Assembly (NCBI RefSeq): GCF_006716765.1
Contig: NZ_VFPO01000001.1
Location: 5,332,001-5,396,000 of the forward strand
Length of the DNA stretch: 64,000 nt
Source of the DNA: Actinomadura hallensis
GTDB lineage: Bacteria; Actinomycetota; Actinomycetes; Streptosporangiales; Streptosporangiaceae
Direction: 5' to 3'
The notes beneath the pieces were generated by a model. That model saw only the letters and a program-made list of their open reading frames with translations. It was not told where the DNA came from and searched no databases. Made by a program: the position numbers and the translations under genes. Shown one piece after another: positions 51,120 through 59,303 of this stretch (its first letter is position 1; every line of letters starts with the position of its first letter).

Positions 51120-53297
51120 TCAGTCGGTGCGGCGGGTGGCGTTCAGGGCGTCGAGAACGTGTTGGCGGTGCACGCCCTTGAGGTTGCGGCCACGTCCGGT
51201 TTCGTCCTGTCCCCAAACCTGCGGGGTGCCGATGCCGTGCGGCTTGAGCGCGGCGGCCAGCTGGCGGGCCTTGCCGGTGGGGTCCAGGTCGGCCCACGGG
51301 CCGTAGACGGTGGGGCGTAGCTCGGCCAGGCGGTCCACCAGCACTTGGGAGTGCACCTTGTCCTCACCGGGAGCCATGACAGCGGCGAGGTCCTCCAGCA
51401 GCGAGGAACCGTCCTCGGTGGCCGGGGTGGCGTCCTCGCCGGCGGCGTAGCCGGTGAGGGTGCCGGCGGCCTTGCGGGCGGCGCGGGCGCGGTCGGCGAT
51501 GCGGTCGGCGGTGGGGCCGTCGAGGTAGTAGCCGCGGGTGATCTGGGGTTCGTCGGCCTCGCCGACCAGGTAGCCGATGCCGCGGTCTTGCTTGGTGAAC
51601 GTGGTGGCGCGGATCCCGTTCTTGTACATCGAGGTGCCAAGGATCATGTCGTTTTCGAGCTGGCCCATCACGCGCAGGCAGAACCGGATACCGACGTTGG
51701 CGCTGATGCCGGTCGGCAGTGAGTCCTTGTCGGGCCGCTGGGTGGCCAGAAGGAGGATGACGCCGAGGGCGCGGCCGCGCTTGATGATGGCGGTGGCCAG
51801 TTCGCCGGCTTCCTTGCCGTGTTCGGGGTGGGAGAACAGCTCTTGGCACTCATCGATCACGAACACCAGCGGCTCCAACCCGTAGCTCTTGCTGGCCGCA
51901 AGCTGTGGGGTGACCTTGTTCTCCGGGCGCACGTCCTTGGGCAACCGCGCCAGGGTCTTGGCGCGGCGTTCCAGGTCCTTGTAGACCTCGCGTAGGGAGG
52001 CGAGGCATTCGCCGATGGTGGTGTCATCGGGGCCGCTGCCGTAGTGGTGGGCGACTTTCTCGGCGAAATCCAGGTCGCCGGTGCCCTTGAGCTCGAACAC
52101 GCGCAGCTGCGCGGTCGGGTCGAGGGCGGCGGCCAGCAGCGGGACCTTGAGCGCGAAGGTCTTGCCGGCGCCGGGCATGGCGCCGATCAGCATGTTGGCG
52201 TACATCAGGGTGAGGGTGACCGGGCGTCCGCGCTGGTCGGTACCGAACGGGAACGGCTTGAACACGTCCGCGGTGGCGCCGGTCTTGGCCAGCGGCCACA
52301 CCGGCGGGCGGACCTGGTTCATGTCCTGGTCACCGACCCACAGCACCAGCCGTCCGGCGTGCTGGTCATGGGCGGGTTCGGGCCACACGCACCCCAGGGG
52401 GCGGCGTAGGCCGGAGGCGAGGCGGTCGCGGCGTTCCATGATGTCGGTCGCCGTCACCCCATAGGGCAGGTCGATCTCGGCGCGCCAGCCGGGGCCGTCG
52501 CGGGTGATCGGCGCGGGGAAGGTGATCCCGGACCCGCCTTTGCCGACGGCCTTGTTGATCTCGGCGATGCCCAGGGCGGCCAGCGCCCGCACCACGATCT
52601 CGGACGTGAGCTTGGGCGCCTTGGTGGAGACGACGGCGGTGTCGAGGATGCGCCGGTCGGTCGGGGTGCCGATCCAGCCCAGCAGCGCCACCAGAGCGGC
52701 CAGCACCACGGTTTGGGTGATGCCGCCGGCGGCGGCCACCGACGCGGCCGCCAACCCCGTACCGGCCAGCCCGGCACCGGTGACCAGCAGGCGGGCGCGC
52801 ACGCGGTCATTGCGCTCGGCCATCAGCTTCAAATACGCCTCATCGTTGCGGCGGTCGATGGCGTGCGTGCGCAGCGGCCGGGCGTCCATGTCGAACGTCC
52901 ACCGCCACGTGCCTACGGCCACCCGGCACAGCCCACGCGGCGACCGCACAGCAAGGCGCAGGCTGTAGAGCGGGATGCGGGCGGCGTGGTAGCCGGTGAC
53001 GTGCCCGGCGTACCCGACCGCCCACCGCACGGTCGCGCGCGCCTCGGCCGGGTCGCGCAGCCACGGGGCGATGATCGGGCGGCGGCGGTCCCGCTCGCCG
53101 GCCAGGCGGCGGGCGCGCACGTCGGGGCGGTAGGTGTCGGGACGGTCCACCAGGACACGGCCCTCCAGCGCCTCGCCGTCATCCTCGACACCGGGAGCGG
53201 TCTGCGCGGCGTCGAAGTCGGCCGCCGGGTCGGCGGCGTGGTCGGCGTGCTTGACGGGCAGGCGGACGACTTCACCCATGGGCCGGGCGTGGCTCAT
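51120..53297 (-). CDS. FtsK/SpoIIIE-type DNA translocase (TraB-like)
   Basis: 725 residues. Two membrane helices (~170-210), Walker A IGAMPGAGKT (~371-380), Walker B PLVFVIDECQELF (~475), RGRALGVILLLATQRPDKDSLP, and a C-terminal helical domain (SQVLVDRLAELRPTVYGPWADLDPTGKARQLAAALKPHGI) of the type that binds transfer repeats. ATG 53279 (MGEVVRLPV) is an alternative start. Overlaps the DUF2637 gene by 4 bases. Confidence 0.9.
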   Translation of the reverse strand: MSHARPMGEVVRLPVKHADHAADPAADFDAAQTAPGVEDDGEALEGRVLVDRPDTYRPDVRARRLAGERDRRRPIIAPWLRDPAEARATVRWAVGYAGHVTGYHAARIPLYSLRLAVRSPRGLCRVAVGTWRWTFDMDARPLRTHAIDRRNDEAYLKLMAERNDRVRARLLVTGAGLAGTGLAAASVAAAGGITQTVVLAALVALLGWIGTPTDRRILDTAVVSTKAPKLTSEIVVRALAALGIAEINKAVGKGGSGITFPAPITRDGPGWRAEIDLPYGVTATDIMERRDRLASGLRRPLGCVWPEPAHDQHAGRLVLWVGDQDMNQVRPPVWPLAKTGATADVFKPFPFGTDQRGRPVTLTLMYANMLIGAMPGAGKTFALKVPLLAAALDPTAQLRVFELKGTGDLDFAEKVAHHYGSGPDDTTIGECLASLREVYKDLERRAKTLARLPKDVRPENKVTPQLAASKSYGLEPLVFVIDECQELFSHPEHGKEAGELATAIIKRGRALGVILLLATQRPDKDSLPTGISANVGIRFCLRVMGQLENDMILGTSMYKNGIRATTFTKQDRGIGYLVGEADEPQITRGYYLDGPTADRIADRARAARKAAGTLTGYAAGEDATPATEDGSSLLEDLAAVMAPGEDKVHSQVLVDRLAELRPTVYGPWADLDPTGKARQLAAALKPHGIGTPQVWGQDETGRGRNLKGVHRQHVLDALNATRRTD

Positions 53298-54625
53298 GAC
53301 GCGCTCTCTCCCTCGACAGACGAAGCAGCGGACGAGTCGGACGGGTCGGTGGGGTCGGTGGGGGGTTCGGTCTTGAGGCGGGCCAGCAGCGCGCCGACGC
53401 GGGCGTTGCCGGCGGTCTGTCCGGCCTCGCGCAGCCGCACGGCCAGCGCGTTGCGGGTCAAGGGCTGGCCTGCCTCGGCGAGGTCGGCGGCGATGCGCCG
53501 TCCGAGCGGCATCAGGTCATCGACGTTCGGCGGTGGCGTGGTTTTGCGGGACCGGCGGGCGGACGGTCCGCCCTTGCGTGCCGTAGACCGGGCGCCGGTG
53601 GTCCGCTTGCGGGTCCGGGACGGTCCGGAGGCGTGCGGGGCGGACGGTCCGGCATCGGTACGGGGGGACGGTCCAGACTCCAGCGCCGGACGGTCCACCG
53701 ACGGCAAGCCGGGACCCTCCCCGTCCGGTCCGTTGGACGGTCCGGCCGTCGGCGCGCCGGTCGCCTCGCCGGACAGTGCGGCGGTGTGGAGTTCGCCGAG
53801 CCGGTACAGGGCGCGGACGCGGCGGGGTGCGCGGCGGCGCCATGCCCACCGGCCGTAGGTGTCCTGCAACTCGGTCAACGCAAGGACGCGGGCGCGTTCA
53901 CGGGCGAGCGCGTCGGGGTAGGAGCGGATCTCCCACAGCACCATGCGGCGCCACAGCTTCAGCGTCGTCCAGGGGGCGAGGATCCAGCGCGAGGTACGGA
54001 TGCCGTCCATCCGGGTGCCGTTGGCGATGCCGGCGCGGATCCGGATCACGTGCGCGGCGATCTCGACGGCCACCACCCACAGCGCGGGCAGAGTCGCATG
54101 GGCGACCTTGCCGAACACGCTCGCCTCGCCGGCGACGTTGAGGTAGACGGTGGCGGCGGTCAGCGCCCACGGGATGAACCGCAACCACCGAACCCGCATG
54201 TCCAGCCGCGCCAACACAATGTCCAACGCGGCGAAGGCGGCAATTCCCAGGTCGATACCGAGGGGCACCGTCCAGGCCAGTCGACCGAACGACGGGCGGG
54301 CGGCGTCGGCGACGGCGGCGAAGCTGTTGACGAACCCCAGCAGCCCCAACACCGCCACCAGCGCGGCCACCACGGCCACCGCGGTGAACTCGTTACCGGT
54401 CAGCGCGCGTCCCCTCGGCGAGGCACCCTCGGCGGCGTCCGCCGCCGTGCTCGACGCGGCGCGCGAGGCGACCTCGACGGCATCCGGGACGGTGCCGGAC
54501 GCGGGTGGGGTCTCGTTGAGGTTCGTGACCGGTCGGGCGGGTGCGGCGGTCTCGGCGGCGTGCTTGGTGGGCGTGGTGGCGGGTGCGCCGAGAACCGCGG
54601 GGATGTGGTGGTTGAGGGTGGTCAT
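53294..54625 (-). CDS. DUF2637 membrane protein
   Basis: 443 residues. Disordered N-terminus including dispersed-repeat copy C in frame, then about four membrane helices (~80-210: FTAVAVVAALVAVLGLLGFVNSF..., LAWTVPLGIDLGIAAFAALDIVLAR), then a Pro/Ser/Arg-rich linker and a small C-terminal domain (LMPLGRRIAADLAEAGQPLTRNALAVRLREAGQTAGNARVGALLARL) that looks like a winged helix. DUF2637 proteins are typical of AICE transfer regions (SpdB-like). Confidence 0.8.
   Translation of the reverse strand: MTTLNHHIPAVLGAPATTPTKHAAETAAPARPVTNLNETPPASGTVPDAVEVASRAASSTAADAAEGASPRGRALTGNEFTAVAVVAALVAVLGLLGFVNSFAAVADAARPSFGRLAWTVPLGIDLGIAAFAALDIVLARLDMRVRWLRFIPWALTAATVYLNVAGEASVFGKVAHATLPALWVVAVEIAAHVIRIRAGIANGTRMDGIRTSRWILAPWTTLKLWRRMVLWEIRSYPDALARERARVLALTELQDTYGRWAWRRRAPRRVRALYRLGELHTAALSGEATGAPTAGPSNGPDGEGPGLPSVDRPALESGPSPRTDAGPSAPHASGPSRTRKRTTGARSTARKGGPSARRSRKTTPPPNVDDLMPLGRRIAADLAEAGQPLTRNALAVRLREAGQTAGNARVGALLARLKTEPPTDPTDPSDSSAASSVEGESAS
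54525..54593 (-). repeat. Dispersed element-2 repeat, copy C (inside the DUF2637 gene)
   Basis: Same modules as the other copies with a 12-base insertion; here it is translated (residues ~12-33). Confidence 0.7.
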
Positions 54626-54714
54626 GCGACGTGCCTCCCCTCACAAAGAGCGGAACGGGCCGGGTCGGAGTCGAGAGCGGGGTCGAAGAACCGTGCGCAG
54701 CGGCGGCGGGTCAT
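54622..54714 (-). CDS. Tiny coupled ORF, 30 residues
   Basis: MTRRRCARFFDPALDSDPAR... with two Cys; overlaps the preceding and following genes by 4 bases each and has GGGGAGG at its end serving the next gene. The double overlap suggests it is translated. Confidence 0.5.
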   Translation of the reverse strand: MTRRRCARFFDPALDSDPARSALCEGRHVA

Positions 54715-54974
54715 GGCGTCACACCCCCCGCCGGTGCGGGCGTCAGGTGGGGGCGCTGGACGGTGACCAGGTGCCAGCCCTCGGCACGCACCGTCCGGAC
54801 GGTGAACACCCCAGCGGCCACCGTCACCGCCACCACCGCCACGGCGGTCAGCGCGAGCGTCGGGACCGGGTACGTGACCAGCAGCACGCCACCAGCGGCG
54901 GCCAGCCGGACCGGGGAGGCGCACACCCACCACACCGCAGCGAGCACGATCAGGGCCAGCACAAGGGCGCTCAT
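54711..54974 (-). CDS. Small two-helix membrane protein (SpdB-like position)
   Basis: 87 residues, mostly two membrane helices (SALVLALIVLAAVWWVCAS and LTAVAVVAVTVAAGVFTV). Overlaps its neighbours by 4 bases. Probably a spread protein; assignment is by position and hydrophobicity. Confidence 0.65.
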   Translation of the reverse strand: MSALVLALIVLAAVWWVCASPVRLAAAGGVLLVTYPVPTLALTAVAVVAVTVAAGVFTVRTVRAEGWHLVTVQRPHLTPAPAGGVTP

Positions 54975-55549
54975 CGCGCCACCCCCGAGGCGTCGAGGAC
55001 GGTCAGGACAGGCGCCAGGCGGGCGGACAGCCGTTCGGCCAGCCGCTTCACCGACGCCTTGGCGTCGTGCACGGTCAGCGCCTCGGGCGCATCGGCCGGG
55101 ACATACAACTCGCCGGCAGGGATGTGGAACGCCAGCAGGGTGCTGGTCAGCATCGCCGGGCAGCGCGACAGGGCGGCGTCGTCGGGGACGTGGTAGCCGC
55201 GGTTCCAGCGGTCGCCGCGGTCCCAGTCGACGAACCCGCGCACGCCGTCCAGCACAGCCGGGCGAGGCACGGCGACCTGCACGCGGGCGATGAGTGCGGG
55301 GGCGTGCTCGCTGTGGGTGAAGGTCACCGACTGGACACGCTCGGCCGTCCAGCCCAGATACGGGGGCGCCATGGTCGGCGAGGTGGCCACCTGCCACGCG
55401 GCGGCGGCGAACTCGCACGGGTCACCGGTCACCGCCGCACCGTCGTCCCACGCGGCGAACAGCTTGGGGTAGCGGCGCAGATAAACGCCGTAGCGGCTTA
55501 CGCCGTCGGAGGCGCGGTCGCGGTCGTCGGTGTCGTTGAAGGTGAACAT
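54971..55549 (-). CDS. AICE protein of unknown function
   Basis: 192 residues, soluble: FTFNDTDDRDRASDGVSRYGVYLRRYPKLFAAWDDGAAVTGDPCEFAAAAWQVA... and FVDWDRGDRWNRGYHVPDDA. No family recognised. Coupled to the membrane protein downstream. Confidence 0.65.
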   Translation of the reverse strand: MFTFNDTDDRDRASDGVSRYGVYLRRYPKLFAAWDDGAAVTGDPCEFAAAAWQVATSPTMAPPYLGWTAERVQSVTFTHSEHAPALIARVQVAVPRPAVLDGVRGFVDWDRGDRWNRGYHVPDDAALSRCPAMLTSTLLAFHIPAGELYVPADAPEALTVHDAKASVKRLAERLSARLAPVLTVLDASGVAR

Positions 55550-55552
55550 CAG

Positions 55553-55807
55553 TCAGCCCCACTTGAGTGCGTTGGCGGCGGTGCGGCGGAAGCTGCGGGC
55601 GTCGGCCTCGGCGATGCGCTGGTTGGCCTCGGCCTGCCGGATCATGTAGCGGTCGGCGGCCGGGTCACTGCTGCCACGCAGCTGCTTGCGGTACTTGGCG
55701 GCCTCGGCGGCGTACTCGCGCGCCTGCTTGTCGGCCTCGTCGGCGCGCCTGGCCCACTCCTTGGCCGCGGCGGCGCGCTGTGCCTTGCTGCTACCGAACA
55801 GACCCAT
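55553..55807 (-). CDS. Small coiled-coil protein
   Basis: 84 residues, nearly all one charged helix (AKEWARRADEADKQAREYAAEAAKYRKQ ... RMIRQAEANQRIAEADARSF-like). ATG 55807 has AGAGGAA at the right distance; the ATG two codons earlier is too close. Confidence 0.65.
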   Translation of the reverse strand: MGLFGSSKAQRAAAAKEWARRADEADKQAREYAAEAAKYRKQLRGSSDPAADRYMIRQAEANQRIAEADARSFRRTAANALKWG

Positions 55808-55869
55808 GGTCATTTCCTCTCGTTCGAATCGGGGACGGCCCTCGGCGGTCAGGCCGGTCGGGCGGTTCT

Positions 55870-55998
55870 TCACTGGGCTCCGGCGACCAGCGCCGCGGCG
55901 GCGAGCGCGAGGAACACCGCGGCGATCAGCACGCGTATCCGGGCGTGCCGGTCCTGCACAGCACGGCGGGCACGGGCGGGCAGAGGGGTGCGGAGCAT
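55870..55998 (-). CDS. Tiny single-helix membrane protein
   Basis: 42 residues: basic N-terminus MLRTPLPARARRAVQDRHARI then a helix RVLIAAVFLALAAAALVAG. Its ATG directly follows the stop of the previous gene (TGAATG). Confidence 0.5.
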   Translation of the reverse strand: MLRTPLPARARRAVQDRHARIRVLIAAVFLALAAAALVAGAQ

Positions 55999-56466
55999 TC
56001 AGGCCACCCCCAGCGAGGCCAGCAGCGCCGCGGCGAACAGCCATCCCACGTGCCAGGACTGGTCGAGGGCGTAGGCGCCGGTACCGGTCGGGGCAGCGGC
56101 GCCGTCGCCGAGCCGGGCGAACTCGCCCTTGCCGGGAAGGACCGTGCGGCCGAGCCAGTCGGCCAGCGCCAGCAGCGTGGCGCGCCGATCGGCCCAGTAG
56201 TGCGAGATCGCGTCCACCGCCAGCGCGGTCGCGGCGGCGTAGGGGTTGATCGGCAGCGCCAGCACCACCGCCACCACGGTGACTGCGGCAGCCTTGACGG
56301 CGGTCAGCGTGACCACGTGCCGCGCGCACAGCAGCCGGCCAGACCAGCCGGGCGCGCCCTTGCCGCACGCCTGCCCGTGCGTCTGCAACCAGTGGTCCCC
56401 CACCTCATGCGCCGCGTACAGAGCAGCGAACACCGCAGGGAACACGAGCGGGTCAGCGCCAAACAT
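55999..56466 (-). CDS. DUF3307-like membrane protein
   Basis: 155 residues with three to four helices and conserved His patterns (YAAHEVGDHWLQTH, CARHVVTLTAVKA, DAISHYWADRR, DQSWHVGWLFAAALL). Start ATG 56466 lies one base after the WhiB stop. Role unknown. Confidence 0.65.
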   Translation of the reverse strand: MFGADPLVFPAVFAALYAAHEVGDHWLQTHGQACGKGAPGWSGRLLCARHVVTLTAVKAAAVTVVAVVLALPINPYAAATALAVDAISHYWADRRATLLALADWLGRTVLPGKGEFARLGDGAAAPTGTGAYALDQSWHVGWLFAAALLASLGVA

Positions 56467-56467
56467 G

Positions 56468-56785
56468 TCAGGCCACCTCGCCCAGGGCCGCGGCCGGCAG
56501 GCTCCGGGCCTCGCGGCGCAGCGCGGCCAGCTCACGCGGCAGGTAGCCCGCCCACACACCCCAGGTGGGGCGGATCCGCAGCGCGTAGTCCAAGCACAGG
56601 TCCCACACCGGGCAGTCCTCGCACACCTGCCGGGCCACGTCCTGACGGGCCAGACGCTCGGCGATCGGCTCGGACTCGAACGCGTCCGGACCCATGTGCA
56701 GGTCCGGGTCATGCCGGCACTCGCCGCGCTCGGCCAGTTCGGTCACCAGGTCCACCAGCGACAGGGCAGACGGGTCAACGGTCAT
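56468..56785 (-). CDS. WhiB-family iron-sulfur regulator
   Basis: 105 residues with Cys23, Cys55, Cys58 and Cys64 (C-X31-C-X2-C-X5-C) for a 4Fe-4S cluster and the GVWAG turn before a basic C-terminus. Heads the coupled chain of transfer genes and may control it. Copy D of the dispersed repeat lies 20 bases before ATG 56785. Confidence 0.88.
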   Translation of the reverse strand: MTVDPSALSLVDLVTELAERGECRHDPDLHMGPDAFESEPIAERLARQDVARQVCEDCPVWDLCLDYALRIRPTWGVWAGYLPRELAALRREARSLPAAALGEVA

Positions 56786-56804
56786 GGACGCCTCCGTACG
56801 GTTC

Positions 56805-56862
56805 GTGATCGGTCGGGTAGGGCGGCCCTCGGCGGCGTGCTTGGTGGCTTGTGCACCGAGGG
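56805..56862 (-). repeat. Dispersed element-2 repeat, copy D (before whiB)
   Basis: Plus-strand order GTGATCGGTCGGG, CCCTCGGCGGCGTGCTTGG, TGGCTTGTGCACCGAGGG. Nearly the same as copy B. Confidence 0.8.
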
Positions 56863-56896
56863 ACGGCGGGTGCGGGTCACGGGTCGTCATCGCCGG

Positions 56897-57043
56897 TCAG
56901 CCCAGCGACCCCGAGAACGTCGTGATCGCGTGGATCACCTGGTTGACCAGCGCGGCGGCCTTCTCCGGGTTGTTGATCGCGAAGATCGCGACCGCGATGC
57001 CGGCGAGCCACTGCGGGATGTTGCTGGACTTCTGCGGGAACAT
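56897..57043 (-). CDS. Small hydrophobic protein, 48 residues
   Basis: MFPQKSSNIPQWLAGIAVAIFAINNPEKAAALVNQVIHAI...; one helix. GAGGAG lies 7 bases before the ATG. First gene after the operator region, so probably the first gene of the leftward transcript. Confidence 0.6.
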   Translation of the reverse strand: MFPQKSSNIPQWLAGIAVAIFAINNPEKAAALVNQVIHAITTFSGSLG

Positions 57044-57068
57044 CCGGGCACTCCTCAGGAGGGGCGAT

Positions 57069-57154
57069 ACGCCAAACGTTTGGCGTTTGCGTACCCTCGA
57101 TTGTGGTCACTCAGGAGCGCATGTCAAGAGGCGCCAATCGTTTGGCGTTTGGCG
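57069..57154. promoter_or_regulatory. Operators between the leftward operon and the GntR gene
   Basis: An 18-bp perfect palindrome centred on CGCCAAACGTTTGGCG (57069-57086), a near copy CGCCAATCGTTTGGCG (57132-57147) and an extra half site TTTGGCG (57148-57154). They lie in the divergent gap between 57043 and 57223 and are the expected binding sites of the GntR protein. Confidence 0.8.
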
Positions 57155-57222
57155 TTTGCTCTGGTTAGGTTGACCTAAGGCAGCGAGTAGACAACGAGTA
57201 GACAGTGAAGAGGTGCAGGTAG

Positions 57223-57990
57223 ATGGCCACAACGGAGCGCCACGGGTTCCGCGACATCGCCGCGAGGATCCGGGAAGAGATCATCGATGGCCGGTACCCG
57301 ACGGGATCGGTCCTGCCGGCCGAGCCGGAGCTTGCCGAGCGGTACGGGGCTTCCCGTAGCTTGGTGAACCGGGCAATGCAGGTACTCGCGGCCGAGGGCA
57401 TTGTCCGTCCCCAACAGGGACGAGGAACCATGGTCACCTGGCTTCCGCCGATGCTCCACTCACCTGCCCGCTACGACCGGGCGACGCGCGAGAACCAGGG
57501 CGCCCGCGGCGCGTTCGACGCCGAGGTTCGCGCCCTTGGCTTGGAACCCAAGCACGAGATCACCACCGAACGTGCCGAGCCGCCGGCGGACGTCGCCGAG
57601 ACGCTCGGCGTGCCGACCGGCGAGGCAAACTGCCTCGTCCGTCGCCGTCGCCTCCTCGCCAGCGACATCCCAGTTCGGATCAACGAGAGCTGGTTCCCTC
57701 TCGACATTGCCGAAGGCACCGTCCTGGAGGAGGAGGGACCGGTAATCGTCGGTGGCGTCAAGAGCGCGCTTGCCGAACTCGGCTACCCGCAGACCTCGGC
57801 GCGCGAGCGGATCACACCTAGCCGCCTGCCCACCGACGCCGAAGCACGGGCACTGGAGATCAGTCCCGAGCGGACGGTCACCGAGATCACACACGTCGGC
57901 ATGACCGCCGAGGGCCGGGCCGTCGAGGTGACCATCACCGTCGCGCCCGCGCACTACATCACGGCCCAGTACGAGTTCCCGCTCGCCTGA
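57223..57990 (+). CDS. GntR-family repressor, HutC/UTRA type
   Basis: 255 residues: winged helix RDIAARIREEIIDGRYPTGSVLPAEPELAERYGASRSLVNRAMQVLAAEGIVRPQQGRGTMV, then UTRA domain. Serves as the KorSA equivalent of element 2. GGTGCAGGTAG precedes ATG 57223. Followed after 21 bases by the PLP decarboxylase gene, so both may share a transcript. Confidence 0.88.
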   Translation: MATTERHGFRDIAARIREEIIDGRYPTGSVLPAEPELAERYGASRSLVNRAMQVLAAEGIVRPQQGRGTMVTWLPPMLHSPARYDRATRENQGARGAFDAEVRALGLEPKHEITTERAEPPADVAETLGVPTGEANCLVRRRRLLASDIPVRINESWFPLDIAEGTVLEEEGPVIVGGVKSALAELGYPQTSARERITPSRLPTDAEARALEISPERTVTEITHVGMTAEGRAVEVTITVAPAHYITAQYEFPLA

Positions 57991-58011
57991 CACCCGGAGA
58001 GATCACACCCG

Positions 58012-59172
58012 ATGATCACGCGCCTAGTCCAAGACCACGCCCAGACCCTTGCCGGCAAGGGCGAGCTACCCGCGTTCGTTTACGACCTGGCCGCGCTGCG
58101 CGAGCACGCGGCCGAGGTCAAGGCCGCGCTCTCGGCTCCCGGTGCGCCGGAGATCTTCTATGCCGCAAAGGCCAACCCAGAGACCCCGATCCTGCAGGCG
58201 CTCACCCCGTACATGGACGGCATCGAGGTCGCGTCCGGCGGCGAGCTGGCGCATGTTCGCGAGGCGTTGCCGGACGCGCGCCTGGCGTTCGGCGGCCCTG
58301 GCAAGACCGATGACGAACTACGTCAGGCGCTCGCCCTCGACGTAGAGCGCATCCACGTTGAAAGCCCGTACGAGCTATCGCGCCTCGCCGACATCGCCAA
58401 GGCGGCCGGGCGCGAGGTCGACATCCTGCTACGGGTCAACCTCGCCGGCGACCGCAGCGGCGTCGCGCTCGCCATGAGTGGCCCGTTCGGCATGGACCCC
58501 GAACTCATCGAGTCGTGCACCGACATCCTGACCGCCTCGCCGCACGTGCGCCTACGTGGCATCCATGCGCACCTGGCGTCCGGCCTGGACGCCTCAGCCA
58601 TGGTCGCCCAGTCCGCCGAGATCCTCACATGGGGTCGCGCGTGGCTCGACAGGATCGGCCACACCGGGCCGCGTGAGTTCAACCTCGGCGGCGGCATGGC
58701 AGTCGACTACTCCACACCCGACACCCGATTCGACTGGAAGCAGTACGGCGCCGACGTCGCCGCACTCGCCGAGCCGGGCGAAACGCTGCGCATCGAACCG
58801 GGCCGCGCCATCAGCGTCTACGCCGGGTGGTACATCACCGAGGTACTGGACGTGAAGAAGGCACACGGCCAGTGGTACGCCGTCCTACGCGGCGGCACCA
58901 TGCACATCCGCACACCGGTCACCAAGCAACACAACCACCCGTACGACGTCCTCATCCGCAACGGCGACGACCCCGCAGTCGCCGGCGAACCCGTAACCCT
59001 CGTCGGCCAACTCTGCACACCAAAGGACGTCTTCGCCCGCGAGGTCCCCACGGACCGCATCGCGGTCGGCGACCTAGTCGCCTTCTCCATGTCCGGCGCC
59101 TACGCCTGGAACATCTCCCACCACGACTTCCTCATGCATCCCAAGCCGTCGTTCCACTACCTAGGCACGTAG
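58012..59172 (+). CDS. Type III PLP-dependent decarboxylase (LysA/SbnH-like)
   Basis: 386 residues of the ornithine/DAP/arginine decarboxylase-2 family. PLP Lys in FYAAKANPET, HAHLASGLD, glycine loop FNLGGGMAVDY, EPGRAIS, the catalytic Cys/Asp motif GQLCTPKDVF, and SGAYAWNISHHDF at the end. It is shorter than LysA and groups by motif with siderophore-type decarboxylases. Its substrate is unknown. An unusual metabolic cargo for an AICE. Ends in a strong terminator. Confidence 0.85.
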   Translation: MITRLVQDHAQTLAGKGELPAFVYDLAALREHAAEVKAALSAPGAPEIFYAAKANPETPILQALTPYMDGIEVASGGELAHVREALPDARLAFGGPGKTDDELRQALALDVERIHVESPYELSRLADIAKAAGREVDILLRVNLAGDRSGVALAMSGPFGMDPELIESCTDILTASPHVRLRGIHAHLASGLDASAMVAQSAEILTWGRAWLDRIGHTGPREFNLGGGMAVDYSTPDTRFDWKQYGADVAALAEPGETLRIEPGRAISVYAGWYITEVLDVKKAHGQWYAVLRGGTMHIRTPVTKQHNHPYDVLIRNGDDPAVAGEPVTLVGQLCTPKDVFAREVPTDRIAVGDLVAFSMSGAYAWNISHHDFLMHPKPSFHYLGT

Positions 59173-59212
59173 AGCGACTGCGCCAACAGGGTAGCCGGCC
59201 CCAGCAAGACGG

Positions 59213-59244
59213 AAGGCTCAGCCATCCTATGGTGGCTGAGCCTT
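59213..59244 (+). terminator. Hairpin terminator after the PLP decarboxylase
   Basis: Perfect 12-bp stem AAGGCTCAGCCA (59213-59224)/TGGCTGAGCCTT (59233-59244), 8-nt loop. Confidence 0.85.
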
Positions 59245-59303
59245 CGTGGCTCTGGAGTCGAAAATAGCAGGCGGGTTGGCAACACAAGTTCTACTCTTGA
59301 ACC

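Noticed and set aside
57165..57178. TTAGGTTGACCTAA as an IdeR/DtxR iron box before the GntR gene
   Set aside because: It is shorter than the 19-bp iron box and may simply include a -35 sequence (TTGACC). Attractive with a siderophore-like decarboxylase nearby, but unsupported.
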